A DNA stretch of 41,405 nt from CAZVIJ01 sp964626735 (GTDB lineage: Bacteria; Patescibacteriota; Dojkabacteria; JAOAGR01): the NCBI GenBank assembly GCA_964626735.1, contig CAZVIJ010000009.1:1-41405 (forward strand). Reading direction: 5' to 3'. The notes under the pieces are model-generated. The model worked only from the letters and a program-made list of their open reading frames with translations. It ran no database searches and had not been told where the DNA came from. A program made the translations under genes and the position numbers. Shown in pieces: positions 40,710-41,405 of the stretch (positions are counted from its first letter, which is position 1; every line of letters begins with the position of its first letter).

Positions 40710-41228
40710 ATGGAAGGTCAACCTACAACGGGAAGCGCGCAGCCAGTACAGGGTCAGACGGCTGCTCCAGCGCCTGCGCCGAAGAAGCGCAGTTGGCTGC
40801 TGGTTTGCGGGATTATTGCCCTTATACTTTTGGTTTGCTGCGGTATCTCGGCAGGAACCGGCTTGATTGCCATCAATGCAGTCATGAAGGAAGCCAAAAG
40901 CGAGCTTACGAAACAACTCTGCGACAAAACCGCGGACGACTTCAATAAGCTCTACAATACCGCCACGACCGAGAACCTCAGGATGAAGATGAGCGCCGAG
41001 GAGTTCTCCCAACAAATGGATATGTTTGGAGATAACGCATGCGACAGCCTTAAGAACGGGTCGATCATCACGCAGCTCTCGCAGAATTGGAGCGTTCAGA
41101 ACATGACGACCAACGGAGTCCAAAGCATGGTAATCAAAGGAGCTCCAGGTAACGTCAAAGTCTCCATAGAGTTCACCGGCACCGGAGATGATATGAAGAT
41201 CAACGATCTCTCGGTCACCAAAAAGTAA
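40710..41228 (+). CDS. Small anchored protein, unknown function (172 aa)
   Basis: Ala/Pro/Gln-rich N-terminus, K-K-R-S-W, one membrane helix at about 28-56 with a Cys-Cys pair (43-44), then about 115 extracytoplasmic residues resembling a small DUF4878-like alpha/beta domain (V-K-V-S-I-E-F-T-G-T-G-D-D-M-K-I). That family assignment is tentative. The anchor resembles that of the 636-residue protein at 4124-6034. The nearest -10 (TATTGT, 40691-40696) is 13 bases from the ATG. Confidence 0.65.
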   Translation: MEGQPTTGSAQPVQGQTAAPAPAPKKRSWLLVCGIIALILLVCCGISAGTGLIAINAVMKEAKSELTKQLCDKTADDFNKLYNTATTENLRMKMSAEEFSQQMDMFGDNACDSLKNGSIITQLSQNWSVQNMTTNGVQSMVIKGAPGNVKVSIEFTGTGDDMKINDLSVTKK

Positions 41229-41230
41229 CG

Positions 41231-41405
41231 TTACCACCCCTTAGGGGAAGGCAGCGTATAGTCGTACGGCGCATCGACCACGATATCGGTTGAAGGCGCC
41301 GTACAATTTTTTGCGCCGTCGTACGTAGTACACCCTTGTCCTTGCTTGATGCCGTCGGGTTTGGTGAACCTCGCCGGCGCGATCTTCGCTTGGTATTTTT
41401 CCAAG
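41231..41405 (-). CDS. C-terminus of a surface protein, possibly a penicillin-binding protein
   Basis: Open on the minus strand from the window edge to TAA at 41231-41233. It encodes about 57 residues with K-I-A-P-A-R-F-T-K-P-D-G-I-K-Q, two cysteines and a final D-Y-T-L-P-S-P-K-G-W. F-x-x-P-x-G-I near the C-terminus is reminiscent of class A penicillin-binding proteins, but the fragment is too short for a firm call. It is convergent with the 172-residue protein, two bases apart. Confidence 0.5.
   Translation of the reverse strand, partial: LEKYQAKIAPARFTKPDGIKQGQGCTTYDGAKNCTAPSTDIVVDAPYDYTLPSPKGW

Noticed and set aside
1..41405. CRISPR array, insertion sequences, prophage or integrase
   Set aside because: No regular spaced repeats, transposase, integrase or phage structural genes were seen on either strand.

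Overview
Chromosomal window from an uncultivated bacterium, apparently a metagenome scaffold because ten Ns interrupt a gene at 18951-18960. Base composition is balanced and the standard code is used (TAA, TAG and TGA all act as stops). The protein set (many lineage-restricted soluble proteins, Pro/Thr-linker surface proteins with one N-terminal membrane anchor, VanW-like domain, MscL with a zinc-ribbon tail, GT39-type glycosyltransferase, dockerin-like repeats of the D-F-E-x-W/F-R type) and the very compact layout suggest a member of the Candidate Phyla Radiation (Patescibacteria). A Microgenomates-like or Saccharibacteria-like lineage is possible. This placement is inference.

Layout. 1-4.1 kb: edge of an unknown gene, tRNA-Arg(UCG), VanW-like protein, Nudix hydrolase, orphan, MscL, YetF-like protein. 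4.1-12.9 kb: a large anchored surface protein, orphans, a winged-helix/Nudix protein with a damaged Nudix box, a DnaQ-type exonuclease, a GH43-like propeller protein, an HD hydrolase and a second Nudix enzyme. 12.9-19 kb: a nucleoside-diphosphate-kinase-like protein, an alarmone-hydrolase-like HD protein, a MacB-type ABC transporter whose ATPase carries two lesions, an orphan, and a membrane glycosyltransferase across the N gap. 19-25 kb: orphans, a secreted dockerin-like protein, a VOC protein and a paralogous orphan pair. 25-29.8 kb: umuD-umuC, a LamG-like lipoprotein and an SRAP/YedK protein. 29.8-41.4 kb: an orphan behind a Ser/Thr kinase fused to a TIR-like domain, an M23-like surface protein, a dCTP-deaminase-like enzyme, a second winged-helix/Nudix protein, a YdjM-like hydrolase, a long Rel-type protein, a Nudix-like/AlbA fusion and anchored surface proteins.

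The strongest unexplained signal is global. Nearly every gene on either strand has its own -10-like hexamer (TATAAT, TACAAT, TATACT and similar), and in about 24 of 44 genes the hexamer ends only 5-7 nt before the start codon. Transcription would then begin at or next to the start codon, so most mRNAs would be leaderless. Shine-Dalgarno sequences are almost absent. Some -10 boxes overlap the stop codon of the preceding gene, and convergent neighbours share stop-codon bases. This pattern also corrects many starts used below.

Functionally the window is rich in nucleotide handling: five Nudix or Nudix-like proteins, NDK-like, dCTP-deaminase-like, HD proteins, and a Rel synthetase with its hydrolase apparently on a separate protein. 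DNA-damage functions (UmuDC, SRAP, DnaQ-like) and surface proteins make up most of the rest. The most system-like candidates are the kinase-TIR fusion with its downstream orphan, the Nudix-AlbA fusion, and the two winged-helix/Nudix paralogues, which may be nucleotide-sensing regulators.
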